This document shows positions 20,340-29,779 of a stretch of 64,000 bases of DNA, piece after piece. The position numbers were made by a program, and so were the translations under genes. The first letter of the stretch is position 1. Each line of letters starts with the position of its first letter. Origin of the DNA: Arion vulgaris (Eukaryota > Mollusca > Gastropoda > Stylommatophora > Arionidae); contig CM036758.1 in assembly GCA_020796225.1 (NCBI GenBank), positions 68,027,274 through 68,091,273 on the forward strand. Reading direction: 5' to 3'. The notes beneath the pieces were generated by a model. It saw nothing but the letters and a program-made list of their open reading frames with translations. It searched no databases and had not been told where the DNA came from.

Positions 20340-21400
20340 TATGTGTTATGTTATGCGATCGACGTCATGGCACATTGGGAATTCCCATTCGTGCTCCGTC
20401 CTCCGCTGCAACAGCCATCCCAAAGTCCATTTGCTCTTCGTACCCATTAGAAGGTAATTAGTATATCTTCTCTCTCTACTACGAATACAACATTGTCTGG
20501 CATGTCCAAACGTAAAGCATAATTATCGAACACGTTCAAGTTTATGAGACTCTCTCATGTCACATAAATGAGAGCGTACCGCATTGATGATATAGGCACT
20601 GTCCATGTTTCTGTCCGCTTGAGTTGGGGCATTGTTTACAAGAAAGTCAACAGGCTCGATACCCTGAACTCCAGCATGCCCAGGTGTGTACAACCAAGTC
20701 ATTCTCTTGAGATGTGATCTCCGAATGATATCACCGATTCCACTCGCAGACTTCCAGATTCAATCCTTTGAAGTAAATTCATCGTCTGACATAATAATTG
20801 TATGGGTTACCTATCGAAAAAGGGTGGAGACTGCAGTAAAACTTGGAAAATAGGTAAACACGTAAAAACAAAGTACTACAGTTTTACAAAATACATAAAC
20901 AGTGACGATAAACAGCAACGTTTCGACCAAAAGGCCTTAATCAAGCAAACAATACAACATCTTTTATTAATGTCTTTTATTAATCAAATGTCTTTTATTC
21001 CCAGATTTTCATCAGATAGGTTTATGTTTCCACATGTAATCGTCCATTTGTAGTGTTCCTCGAAATTCGTCATTCTTGTTGTATTGTTTGCTTGATAAAG
21101 GCCTTTTGGTCGAAACGTTGCTGTTTATCGTCACTGTTTATGTATTTTGTAAAACTGTAGTACTTTGTTTTTACGTGTTTACCTATGGGTTACCTGTTGC
21201 TCAGCCACCCATGACAGAGCCCTGGAGGCAGCGGTGATCTCAATAGTCATGCTCGATGTCGTTGTTTCGAAAGCACCGCAGTCTTCATGCAGTGTGCTAT
21301 CGTTCCGTTGTGCTGAATAAAGCCCACGATGATCGGGTTCCGCGTCTAACTGAGCCATCGGTGTAGAAAATTATATCACCTGGATGAGATATCAACATGA
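20340..21400 (-). mobile_element. LINE-g-like fragment with RNase H domain, split
   Basis: Reading 21400 downwards: I-I-F-Y-T-D-G-S-V-R-R-G-T-R-S-S-W-A (the first RNase H aspartate), then M-T-I-E-I-T-A-A-S-R-A-L (the catalytic glutamate). Next is the 20813-21183 insert, then I-I-M-S-D-D (second aspartate), P-G-H-A-G-V-Q-G-I-E-P-V-D (last motif) and finally G-W-L-L-Q-R-R-T-E-H-E-W. Stops and frameshifts are frequent. RNase H domains occur in I/R1/LOA-type LINEs; which one this is cannot be fixed here. Confidence 0.85.
20813..21183. mobile_element. Penelope-like foldback element
   Basis: The 371-bp insert is flanked by a perfect 12-bp duplication TATGGGTTACCT (20801-20812 and 21184-21195). Inverted arms of 106 bp, 20853-20958 and 21078-21183, differ at one position by my reading. 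Each arm contains a hammerhead-like core (plus strand 21092-21116; minus strand 20944-20920). The left end has an extra 40 bp (GGAGACTGCAGTAAAAC) also seen at 37203. No coding capacity. Confidence 0.85.
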
Positions 21401-21829
21401 CCCACCTTTATGATAATTACTGTTTCATTATAGTTACCTTTTTAAAATATATGATGTCATCCTTATCACTATATTTTTTTGGGGGAGGGTGGTGGATGGG
21501 GTGGGGACCTTTAGCAAATTCTAGAACACAAAAATAGCAAGTCTAGTAAACCTCTCTTCATCAGTGAAAGCTTGAATGAGATTTACAATGGATTTAAATA
21601 ATCCTATACGTAATTAGATTGCAACCATATTTGTAGACATTCTCTTACTTGATAATTATGTACCCGTACTGCAAATAAGACTATTTTATTACAGCTAAAG
21701 GATCTAATCGTGAAAGAAGGACTTCATTTCACATGGTTTTCCCATAGGATTCCGTCTATCTCAGCAGAAATTGTACTCCACCTTTATTTGTACTTTATTT
21801 TTTCCTATTTTCTTTTGTCTTTCTCTGCT
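21196..21829. other. RNase H LINE start and unassigned flank
   Basis: 21196-21375 is the first half of the RNase H-like domain on the minus strand. 21401-21829 holds no recognised element. Confidence 0.5.
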
Positions 21830-22610
21830 TTTTTTACCGTTAGGCGTAGAAGGTTTAACTGATGATCAGTTTCCGAGTTAGTGCACGCTCTGTCGCTTGA
21901 TATGGTGTGGTATTGTGGAGTTTTAAGATGTCTGTAACTCCATCAATCTATCTTTTCTTGGTCTGCCCCTTCCTGTTGATGATTCAATTTTGATGCTGTA
22001 CACTCTTGCAACTGGTGTATTCGTATTCATTCTCACCAAGTGGCCAAACCATTTGTGTTTTTGTTTTTCAATAAATCTAATAGCAGGTGTTGTTCCGGCT
22101 GTTCTAATTTCCTCATTTTTTATATGGTCTCTTCTTGTTTTATTTACATCTTTCCTCAAGCATCTCATTTCACAGGTGGTAATTTTCCTTTCTTGTTCTT
22201 TTGTCAGTGCCCATGTTTGGCACTGGTACCACAGTGTTGGTATGAAGATTGCATTTATAATATATCTTTTAGTCTCTACTGGAATTGCTGGACGTTTCAA
22301 GATTGGGGTAAGTTGGTATATAATGTTGTTGGCTTGCTGGATTGTAGTTTCGATCTCTCTGTCCAGTCTACTATCATAGGGTAAGATACGTCCAAGGTAT
22401 TTGAATTCTCTCACCTGCTTTAGCGTTTGGTCATTTATTTGTATTTTGATATCTTTATGTTCTCTGCTTATAGTCATGACTTCTGTCTTTTGAATGTTGA
22501 TCTTCATGTTATATTTGAGACAGTTATTGTTGAGTAAGTTTATGTGTTCTTGAAGCTGTTCACTACTATTATGAAATAGACACTAGTCGTCAGCAAAGAG
22601 CTTTTTAGTA
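21830..22610 (-). mobile_element. LINE-d fragment with RT catalytic box
   Basis: The longest non-repetitive frame in the window, 194 codons (22507-21923). It reads M-K-I-N-I-Q-K-T-E-V-M-T, F-K-Y-L-G-R-I-L, L-W-Y-Q-C-Q-T-W-A-L-T, C-E-M-R-C-L-R, H-K-W-F-G-H-L-V-R-M and G-R-G-R-P-R-K-D-R. Upstream in the same frame, about 22600-22585, lies L-F-A-D-D, the reverse transcriptase active-site box, followed at once by a TAG stop. The 3' flank down to 21830 matches 23100-23240 in reverse. A 5'-truncated pseudo-copy. Confidence 0.95.
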
Positions 22611-23034
22611 CAACATATCATAATCAGCTAAAGTAGAAAACATTTTGCAAATATTCATTTTGTTCATCAACATAATTATTCTCTTCCTTATTATCAAAAG
22701 AAAAACATGTTTCTAATCATCAACTTCATTACAATTATCATGGCATTACCACGATTATGATTATCATTATTACTGTTGCTACCATCATTACCATAAGAAT
22801 GGTAACACTTGAACCTGTACTCCATCTTTCCAATAGAAGTATGTCTTGTACATCCGAAACTTGCATGCATTTATTACAAACAAGCTTCATGTATTGGCAT
22901 TATCATCGCGATATCGTAAGGATGTCGATGTATTAATTCACCTCAGACATAAAAAAATTGCTTCCCAGCAATAAAAGTGTTGAACTTGAAATATTTAGAA
23001 GTCTTCTGAAGGTTTGGTTTTATTATACAGTAGT
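22611..23034. other. Unassigned A+T-rich stretch
   Basis: Contains an ATTATCATTATTACTG-like ATT-rich patch around 22745-22790. No element recognised. Confidence 0.45.
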
Positions 23035-23240
23035 GAGAGCTGAAAATGGAATCATCAAGAGGAAGGAGCAGACCAAGAAAAAAATGGGTTGATGGAGTTA
23101 CAGACATCTTAAAACTCCACAATACCACAGCATATCAAGCGACCGAGCGTGCATTATCTCGAAAACCGATCATCAGTTAAACCTGCTACGCCTAGCGGCA
23201 AAAAGCAGAGAAGGACAAAAGAAAGAAAGAGAGAGCTGAA
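23035..23240 (+). mobile_element. LINE-d 3' end fragment
   Basis: The plus strand reads G-R-S-R-P-R-K-K-W-V-D-G-V-T-D-I-L, followed by the LINE-d 3' end (CATCAGTTAAACCTGCTACG, AAAAGCAGAGAAGGACAAAA). It is the inverted counterpart of 21830-21960. Confidence 0.85.
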
Positions 23241-23423
23241 AGTGACCCAGAACATCAAACAAAACTGGAGACATTTCAGAATTAAGAAGAATCCTGCAAA
23301 TGTTGGGGTCAAATATCGAGTTCCTTCTCTTATGTGAGACAGGCAATGAAAATGGGTGCCATGTTCAAGTTGAACACGTAGACGAACCATCGACAGCTGA
23401 AAATAGATAAAACTATGTAGTAA

Positions 23424-23599
23424 CAGGGCTGTACCATGCTATGATACAGAGAAGCGACCGCATCAGGCGGCACAGTAAGGGGAACGGCATAAGTAGCAAA
23501 ATCAAAATTATAATTGAAGGTTATTGTAAGGAAAAAATATTTAAGGTGCGGAATTTCCAAGATTTCCATCATATTGAGAAAATATACCGCACGGCCCTG
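23424..23599. mobile_element. hAT-type MITE
   Basis: The 176-bp element starts CAGGGCTGTACCATGCTATG and ends TATACCGCACGGCCCTG, short inverted repeats CAGGGC. The flanks TGTAGTAA (23416-23423) and TGCAGCAA (23600-23607) fit a decayed 8-bp duplication. A second copy is at 54597-54768. Confidence 0.82.
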
Positions 23600-23644
23600 T
23601 GCAGCAAGGCCGCTGAACGAGCAACATTCATCCACAAAAGGTTC

Positions 23645-23950
23645 AACTAAAATTCCTACCAGACATTTTTACTATCTTTAAAATGACATGGGAGACCCTC
23701 GCCGGCTCTAAGGAGTTCAGACACTGCCGCTGAGATCTTTCTGTGTAAGATAGAGATCGTAGTACACATGGTTATTATTCGTTCCTTCTTTCTTTTGTCC
23801 TTCTCTGCTTTTATGCCGTTAGGGGTAGAGAGATTTAACTGATGATCGATTTCGGAGATAGTGCATAATCGGTGAAAAACCAGCCTACCCTATCTCGGAT
23901 GGTTATACACCCAGGTGCAATAAAGATCAATCAATCTGTCAATCAATCAC
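23645..23950 (+). mobile_element. SINE-D 3' half split by LINE-d end
   Basis: TAAAATTCCTACCAGAC, GGGAGACCCTCGCCGGCTCT and CCGCTGAGATCTTTCTGTG are SINE-D. The element resumes after 23899 with GGTTATACACCCAGGTGCAA and the tail TCAATCAATCTGTCAATC. The insert 23776-23898 is a minus-strand LINE-d 3' end, bordered by ATGGTTAT (23768-23775 and 23899-23906). Confidence 0.82.
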
Positions 23951-24410
23951 GATGTAAACAACACGCACTAAGCCATTGTTCTTTGAAATCAACCTGTGCA
24001 ACGAGAGTATGGAAATGTTGCCCTAACCAGGTATTATTGTTGTCAATCCAGGTTTTCGCCTGTCAATCTTCTCTGTTGCTCTATAGAACATTTCCTTGCA
24101 TGATAATCTTCTACGGTTTATCGTGCCTCAATATATGCTGGAACCACGCAAGCTTATGTCGTTTCGTAACTGTCAAAAATGGTTCATGTTGCCAGCATGT
24201 TTATTTTATCTTTGACAAATATATTCGTTTTATGTTCCTTAATAAAATGTCTAAAAGTAGAAGCATTAAAGTTAATGGAAATTAAAGTTTAATGTAACAT
24301 TCTTTATAGAGTGTTAGAATTCTTATTTTGACAGTAGCAGTTTTAATTTTAAAATACCGCCTAAGCCAGAGAAGGAGATTTTAGATAGCGGTTGTTCTAG
24401 AAGATTGTTA

Positions 24411-25037
24411 TTCGCCCCTTGAGGTTAGCAAAGAATAGTACTACTTCGACCTACAAGCTTGTCGTAAGAGAGGACTGATGTAGGTGTCTAGGGAAAGCTA
24501 CTCTAGTAAATAAAAACATCGCAGAAATCGGATGTGCTGGCCTACTTGTAGGCGCATAACTGGCACAATGTACAGTCGCTCTTAGAAACAGATCACTTAA
24601 AAATCACAGTGGTGTGGTTAACAAAGGTCCGTTAGACACAGATCACTTAAAAATCACAGTGGTGTGGTTAACAAAGGACCGTTAGACACAGATCACTTAA
24701 AAATCACAGTGGTGTGGTTAACAAAGGACCGTTAGACACAGATCACTTAAAAATCACAGTGGTGTGGTTAACAAAGGAGCGTTAGACACAGATCACTTAA
24801 AAATCACAGTGGTGTGGTTAACAAAGGACCGTTAGACACAGATCACTTAAAAATCACAGTGGTGTGGTTAACAAAGGACCGTTAGATACAGATCACTTAA
24901 AAATCACAGTGGTGTGGTTAACAAAGGACCGTTTGACACAGATCACTTAAAAATCACAGTGGTGTGGTTAACAAGGGGCCGATAGACACAGATCACTTAA
25001 AGGTTAACAAGGGGCCGATATGGAGCGTTCGAAGAAG
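24411..25037 (+). mobile_element. RetA1 with internal 50-bp array
   Basis: A plus-strand RetA1: AGCAAAGAATAGTACTACTT, CTTGTCGTAAGAGAGGACTG, GCTACTCTAGTAAATAAAAA, GGCCTACTTGTAGGCGCATA. Its 3' segment (GATCAC...AAATCACAGTGGTGTGG) is expanded into an array before the terminal GATATGGAGCGTTCGAAGAA. The copy is 627 bp instead of about 255. Confidence 0.92.
24591..24990 (+). repeat. 50-bp minisatellite, eight units
   Basis: Units start every 50 bp from 24591 to 24941, with a truncated ninth at 24991. They contain AAATCACAGTGGTGTGGTTA and GTTAGACACAGATCAC. Only a handful of substitutions separate the middle units, so expansion is recent relative to the host RetA1. Confidence 0.97.
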
Positions 25038-25132
25038 ATTGCTCAAAGCAGCAAGTGTAAAAAAACATAAATGGAAGGAAACTTTCGTGTATAAATAAGC
25101 AACTTACAGCATCTTCTTCTTATTACTTGTAC

Positions 25133-25338
25133 TGGTCCACCTGCCCAGCATGTTCGTAGCACGTTGGACGACGGGTGATAAGCCCTCTGTGAATGCGGGT
25201 TCAATTTCATGGGCTGGCAGAAAAGCCACAGGTTATCCACATTTATGGTGTTCGTGGCACCTAATCGAATGGTTACGACGTCCATGGCACCGACCTGTAG
25301 AGCTGAAAACTAAGTGCTTCTGGATGGGAAAAAAAACT
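25133..25338 (+). mobile_element. SINE-C retroposon
   Basis: The tRNA-like head is CCACCTGCCCAGCATGTTCG, with GTAGCACGTTGG and B box GGTTCAATTTC. The body is GCTGGCAGAAAAGCCACAGG, GGTGTTCGTGGCACC, GTGCTTCTGGATGGG and a short A-run. Relatives lie at 47822-48012 (plus) and 53745-53937 (minus). Confidence 0.82.
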
Positions 25339-25734
25339 TACTTGTACTGCGAGCGGTATGAAGAGTCGTGTAGAGAGTCGTTAAGAACTTGCTTATCCAG
25401 TGCACATGAACATGAATCTATCTTGTTGGCTTTCATCACGAACTTACTTTGTAATGACGTACTCACCTTCTACTATCCCTGCTAGCTTAATTTCCTAGGT
25501 TACTGCAGACTAATACAGCACCACGACTTTCACTAGATGCCCACGTAAGATTTATCCTTTGTCTGTTCAGATAAACCATCATTAATTTGGTACCATCGGT
25601 TCTTTCCTCATACATACGCTTGTTATTAGCAAATCCTGGCTATAAAACTAGACTTAGTCCAATTTATGTGTCTTTTCTTCTATTTTTCTAATGCCCGTAA
25701 TCCTTTTCTCTCACTCTTGTTTTTTTTTATATTT

Positions 25735-26440
25735 CTGTTGTGTCTCTGTGGCGTAGAGTTTAGGTGCTTGTCTTTCGTGTCAAAGGTACCAGGTTCGCGT
25801 AGCCATCGGGCTATTCTTCCAGAGATTCCTGATATTAGTGCAGGTAATATAAAGTTTTTATTTCTATCGGAGACGGACGATAAAAAGTGTGTCCTGTGTT
25901 CAATTTGAGCATGTAAAAGAGTCCTTGGCAGTTCAAAATTGGAAATAGCAGGTCGTAGATCCACTGCCTATTCAAAATTCATTAGAAAAGACTAGAAATC
26001 TTCTTCTTTGCGTTCGTTCTTTACAATCAATTTTAATCACTCTTTGTGATATGTTTGATCTTTGCCAAGAACGTGTATACGTTGCACATTGGTTTGGTAG
26101 GCCCCTAAACGCATAGACTTCTACACGTTTAGGACATGTGCATCCAATTTCAGCCGAAGCTCAGTCGCCTCTTACGACATGCGTGGCAGGTAAGAGAGGT
26201 TCTATTCTTTACACCCCAAATTTGGGCCCCGGTAACCACTCGGGCGAGATTAGAAATAAAATTCCTACAAAATATCTCACCATCTTCAAAATTACATTGA
26301 GAACCCTAGCCGGTTCTGGGTAGTTGGTGCACTGCAGTTGAAATCTCCCTGTGTAAGAAAGAGATCAGGCACACATAGTTACTCCCCGAAGTGCAATGAT
26401 GCTGGTCCTATCAATCAATCAATCAATCAATCAATCTTTC
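25735..26440 (+). mobile_element. SINE-D split by RetA2
   Basis: The head is GTGGCGTAGAGTTTAGG (A box TGGCGTAGAGT) and CAGGTTCGCGTAG. The body is CAGAGATTCCTGATATTAGT, TCGGAGACGGACGATAAAAA, AGTTCAAAATTGG. After the 26000-26246 insert it resumes with AAAATTCCTACAAAATATCT, AGAAAGAGATCAGGCACAC and the tail (TCAA)n at 26416-26440. Removing the insert restores a normal SINE-D. Confidence 0.93.
26000..26246 (-). mobile_element. RetA2 inserted in SINE-D
   Basis: The minus-strand copy runs from CGCCCGAGTGGTTACCGGGG to a GAAGAAG tail. Flanking AGACTAGAAAT (25989-25999) and AGATTAGAAAT (26247-26257) differ at one base, an 11-bp target duplication. Confidence 0.93.
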
Positions 26441-26646
26441 TGTTCCTCTCATTCTCTATCCAGACTTAGCTAGTGAAATGTGCAAGAATAGTTTTAGTAA
26501 ACGATGATGATCAGAATGTATTATAATTTATAGCTAACTTTACAATGGAACAAATCGAGACGCAGTTTGTGGCCCATAGTCGAACACAGAAAGATGTCCG
26601 TCTATAATAAGGGGGCACATGTGGTAACTAGTTATTAGTTTGTGCT

Positions 26647-26901
26647 CGTGAGTTGCTGGAGCCCGCAAAGGAAACAAAGAATAGAAGCACTGCTACCTAC
26701 AGGGCATGTCGAAAGAGACGACAGAGGTAGGAGTGTATGGAAGCTACTTTAGTAAATAAAAAGCGTCGCAGAAATCGGATTTCCTAACCTACTTGCAAGC
26801 GCATAACTGGCGCAACGTACAATTTCTCTTAGGCTCAGATCATATACAAATCACACAGAGTGATCAACAAGTGGTCGATACGAAGCATTCGAAGAAGAAG
26901 A
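26647..26901 (+). mobile_element. RetA1 retroposon
   Basis: Complete copy: GAGCCCGCAAAGGAAACAAA, GCATGTCGAAAGAGACGACA, CTACTTTAGTAAATAAAAAG, CTACTTGCAAGCGCATAACT, GTGGTCGATACGAAGCATTC and a GAAGAAGAAG tail. Confidence 0.92.
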
Positions 26902-27410
26902 TCTACAGGAACAGTTCAATACGAGACTGCCCTTGCTAACTTTCAAACAACTTGATGGGGTCATTATCTTTAGCAGAATTTTAGAACCACTGTTTCATCT
27001 CAATGAAGATTTCGTGTGGGAGAGAATTATCTCTTTATCGTTTAGCAAATTGTGTTACTCGCTGAAGAAACAACAATGACAACCATGGCAACAATTTGTC
27101 GCTAGAGATTAACTTGCTGTTAGAATACATTTTATTTTTTCTGATAAATTCCTTTTTGTAACAACATGTTAGGCTTCTGTTAAGCTTCATAATACTTTAT
27201 TGTTGGCAACTACGGGAGATATGTGGTAAACCCGGTCACATCCCATTTCATGAATTTGTATTTATTAAAGATTTTTTTTTCGAAATGGTAAATATTTTCG
27301 CAATATCCGTTTAAGGAATACGTCAACATATAACAGTTTTAGAATACTAGGTAGAAGAAATGTTATGAAACAATTATACGATATTAGATATTATATATTA
27401 GACATTAGCG

Positions 27411-27550
27411 CCCATGTGGCGCCGGAGCCCGCAAGGGAAACAAAGAAAAGTACCACTGCGACCTACACGACATGTCGTAAGAGGCGGTTGATGTAGGACC
27501 CAGGGAAGCTACGCTAGTAAGTAAACCGCATCACATAAATGTGATGTGCA
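27411..27550 (+). mobile_element. RetA1 5' part, 3' truncated
   Basis: CGCCCATGTGGCGCCGGAGC, GACATGTCGTAAGAGGCGGT and GGAAGCTACGCTAGTAAGTA are present. It stops at TAAATGTGATGTGC without the 3' body, an unusual 3' truncation for a retroposon. Confidence 0.85.
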
Positions 27551-27595
27551 TGCATGGTGGAAAAACTTTGTCTGTTCACCACATAACATTAAAAT

Positions 27596-27658
27596 GTCCA
27601 TCATTCTGATTGCCAATAAAACCTATTACAACAGTATTCCCGTTCCCGTGAAAGTTGA
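27596..27658 (+). repeat. Copy 1 of a 65-bp dispersed unit
   Basis: CATTCTGATTGCCAATAAAA and CCCGTTCCCGTGAAAGTTGA match units at 28265-28328 and 28408-28460, on either side of the LINE-e copy. Function unknown. Confidence 0.75.
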
Positions 27659-27669
27659 CAAATCTTTCT

Positions 27670-28260
27670 TTTTTTTTCTTTTTGTCGTCACACTGCTATC
27701 GGGTTGTTGCCCAGTGTCGTAGTTTTCTGTTTTTGTCTTGCGCTGTTCTGGTGGCTTGGGTGATTGTTATCTTTGCTCTTTCACAGGATTCTGCTACGCC
27801 ATCTAACCATCTGTTCCGTGGTCTTTCTCTTGCCTTCTTTCCCGATGTTCTGTTGTAGAAGACTCTGTATACTGTGGAGTTTGGATGTATTCTTATTAAG
27901 TGACCAAACCACTTCATTTTGTGTTTATCTATGTAATTCAAGCAAGGTTCTGTGTCAACTTTCTTTCTTATGCTGATGTTAGTGATTCTGTCTTTTCTTG
28001 TATTGTTGGTAACATTTCGCAGGCAACGCATTTCACATGAAGTTATTTTTGTGCCTTCGCTTTGTTCAATGTCCATGTTTGGCTCTGGTAACAGAAAGTA
28101 GGTATAAAAATGCTGTTGATCATCTGTTGTTTAGCTGCATGTGAAATTTTTGGGTGCCTTAACAGTGGGGCTAGCTGGTAGGTTACAGCATTTGCTTTTG
28201 CACTCTAGCCTCTATCTCTCTATCCAGTTTTCCATCTTCTGTTGACAAATAACAATTTTA
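27670..28260 (-). mobile_element. LINE-e 3' fragment
   Basis: A minus-strand frame (28076-27696, 126 codons): C-E-M-R-C-L-R-N-V-T-N-N-T-R-K-D-R, M-K-W-F-G-H-L-I-R, T-S-G-K-K-A-R-E-R-P-R-N-R-W-L-D-G and the C-terminus R-K-L-R-H-W-A-T-T-R-stop. Text to 28260 continues the upstream frame with breaks. Relatives: 38420, 50830, 54104 and 61945. Confidence 0.92.
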
Positions 28261-28264
28261 AATG

Positions 28265-28460
28265 TCCTTTATTCCAATTGCCAGTAAAACCTGATATAAT
28301 CGAATTCACGTTCCCGTGAAAGCTGAATTTAGTTTAAAAATCTAAACCACTTTAAAAATTAAATTGGTAATCTTTTTCGCTGATCTTCCGATCCCACATA
28401 AATTATCCCTCATTCCGATTGCCAGTAAAACCTGATACAATTGAAGTCACGTGACTGTTT
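28265..28460 (+). repeat. Copies 2 and 3 of a 65-bp unit
   Basis: TTGCCAGTAAAACCTGATAT with CACGTTCCCGTGAAAGCTGA at 28275-28325, and TTGCCAGTAAAACCTGATAC with AGTCACGTG at 28417-28455. The unit is shared with 27596-27658. Confidence 0.75.
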
Positions 28461-28736
28461 AAAAATAACAATTGACAAATTAAATGTATTCAGATTAAAC
28501 TTATCAATGTGTTAAAAAATTATTTTTTTTAAATCAAATTGGCCGAGTGAGAAATTGAACATTGTCTCTTCAGGATAGCAGTCGAGCATCTTACGCACTA
28601 CTGACATGATGAAATACCAATAAATATGTTAGTATTATAGTGACTGATGTACGTATAACGTTATCGAAAATAACAGTATGACCTCTGCGTGTCAGGTGAC
28701 TGGGAACGTTGTCACAACCATTAATATACTTTTTCG

Positions 28737-29003
28737 ACGAATTCTGTGCATGGCCGTGCTCAACAAGGGAAGCAAAGAATAGTACAACTGCGACCTACAA
28801 GACACGTCGCAAGAGGCGACTGGTGCAGGACCTAGGGAAGGTAGCCTAGTAAAAAAAAAGTATCGAAAGAAAAACAGATGTGCTGGCCTACTTGTAGGTG
28901 CATAACTCGCACAACTTACAATAGCTCTTAGACTCAGATCACATACAAATCTCACATGGCGGTTAATAAGTGTTCAATATGGAGCGTTCGAAGAAGAAGA
29001 AGA
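28737..29003 (+). mobile_element. RetA1 retroposon
   Basis: Complete copy: AACAAGGGAAGCAAAGAATA, GACACGTCGCAAGAGGCGAC, CTACTTGTAGGTGCATAACT, ATATGGAGCGTTCGAAGAAG with a five-unit GAA tail. A short A-run replaces TAAATAAAA near 28850. Confidence 0.92.
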
Positions 29004-29007
29004 TCAC

Positions 29008-29130
29008 TAGGTTTGTTGCTAGAGCTACGCAGTTAGTGCTTTACTCTTGGCATGTGTCCACCTTTTTATGTGAAAAAAAATTAACCTAGTCATACGCAAG
29101 AGGCCCCGGTGTTATGAAGTAAATCATGCG
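29008..29130 (+). mobile_element. SINE-B 3' part
   Basis: TAGGTTTGTTGCTAGAGCTA, TTACTCTTGGCATGTGTCCA and GTGTTATGAAGTAAATCATG follow the SINE-B body. It is interrupted on the left by RetA1 and on the right by LINE-b. Confidence 0.65.
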
Positions 29131-29134
29131 TCCC

Positions 29135-29770
29135 TATACCCTTTTAGAGTTGGCGCCAATTTTAAAATGCAAACATGTCACCATGAACACAAGAAGAGCA
29201 ATGTTCAACACAATCTTTCTAAACACATTATGCTACCAGTGCCAAACCTGGACACTGACAACACACGATAGAAGAGAACTATTCACGACAGAGATGAAGT
29301 GTCTACGCAGAATGCTGAATGTAACAAGAAGAGACCGGTTGAGAAATGAAGACATCAGGAGAAAGGGGGTACACAAAATCAGTACTAGACTTCATCAAGA
29401 AACAACAAATTAAATGGTTCGGCTACGTAATCAGATTACCAACAGACAGTGCACCTCAAAGAGCAATGCTGCTCCGATGCAATGGGTACAAAGCAAAAGG
29501 CCGGCCACGTAAAAGATGAACCTCAAAGATAACAGAGGCAACGAAAGAGACTATTCACGAAGCGCATACAAGGGCTCGTTTTAGAAATCTCTTCTTGACC
29601 TGACGCTGTGAGGCAGTTTTAGAAATCTCTTCTTGACCTGACGCTGTGAGGGAAACAGTTTTAGAAATCTCTTCTTGACCTGACGCTGTGAGGCAAACAG
29701 TTTTAGAAATCTCTTCTTGACCTGACGCTGTGAGGGAAACAGGATTGGAGAAAGAAGAAGAAAGAGAACC
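29135..29770 (+). mobile_element. LINE-b 3' fragment with four tail repeats
   Basis: A plus-strand frame from 29126: C-K-H-V-T-M-N-T-R-R-A-M-F-N-T-I, L-C-Y-Q-C-Q-T-W-T-L-T, M-K-C-L-R-R-M-L-N-V-T-R-R-D-R and R-N-E-D-I-R. After a frameshift come I-K-W-F-G-Y and G-R-P-R-K-R. The 3' end holds four tandem tail units and a closing GAAGAAGAAAG. It is the best LINE-b copy here. Confidence 0.94.
29579..29742 (+). repeat. 42-bp LINE-b tail array
   Basis: Units at 29579 (38 bp), 29617, 29659 and 29701 (42 bp each), nearly identical. Each contains AGAAATCTCTTCTTGACCTG and GACGCTGTGAGG. In single-copy LINE-b fragments (44755, 63212) this segment occurs once. Confidence 0.96.
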
Positions 29771-29779
29771 CTTTAGAAA

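Noticed and set aside
24591..24990. CRISPR-like regular repeats
   Set aside because: Units are contiguous with no variable spacers; it is a minisatellite in a RetA1.
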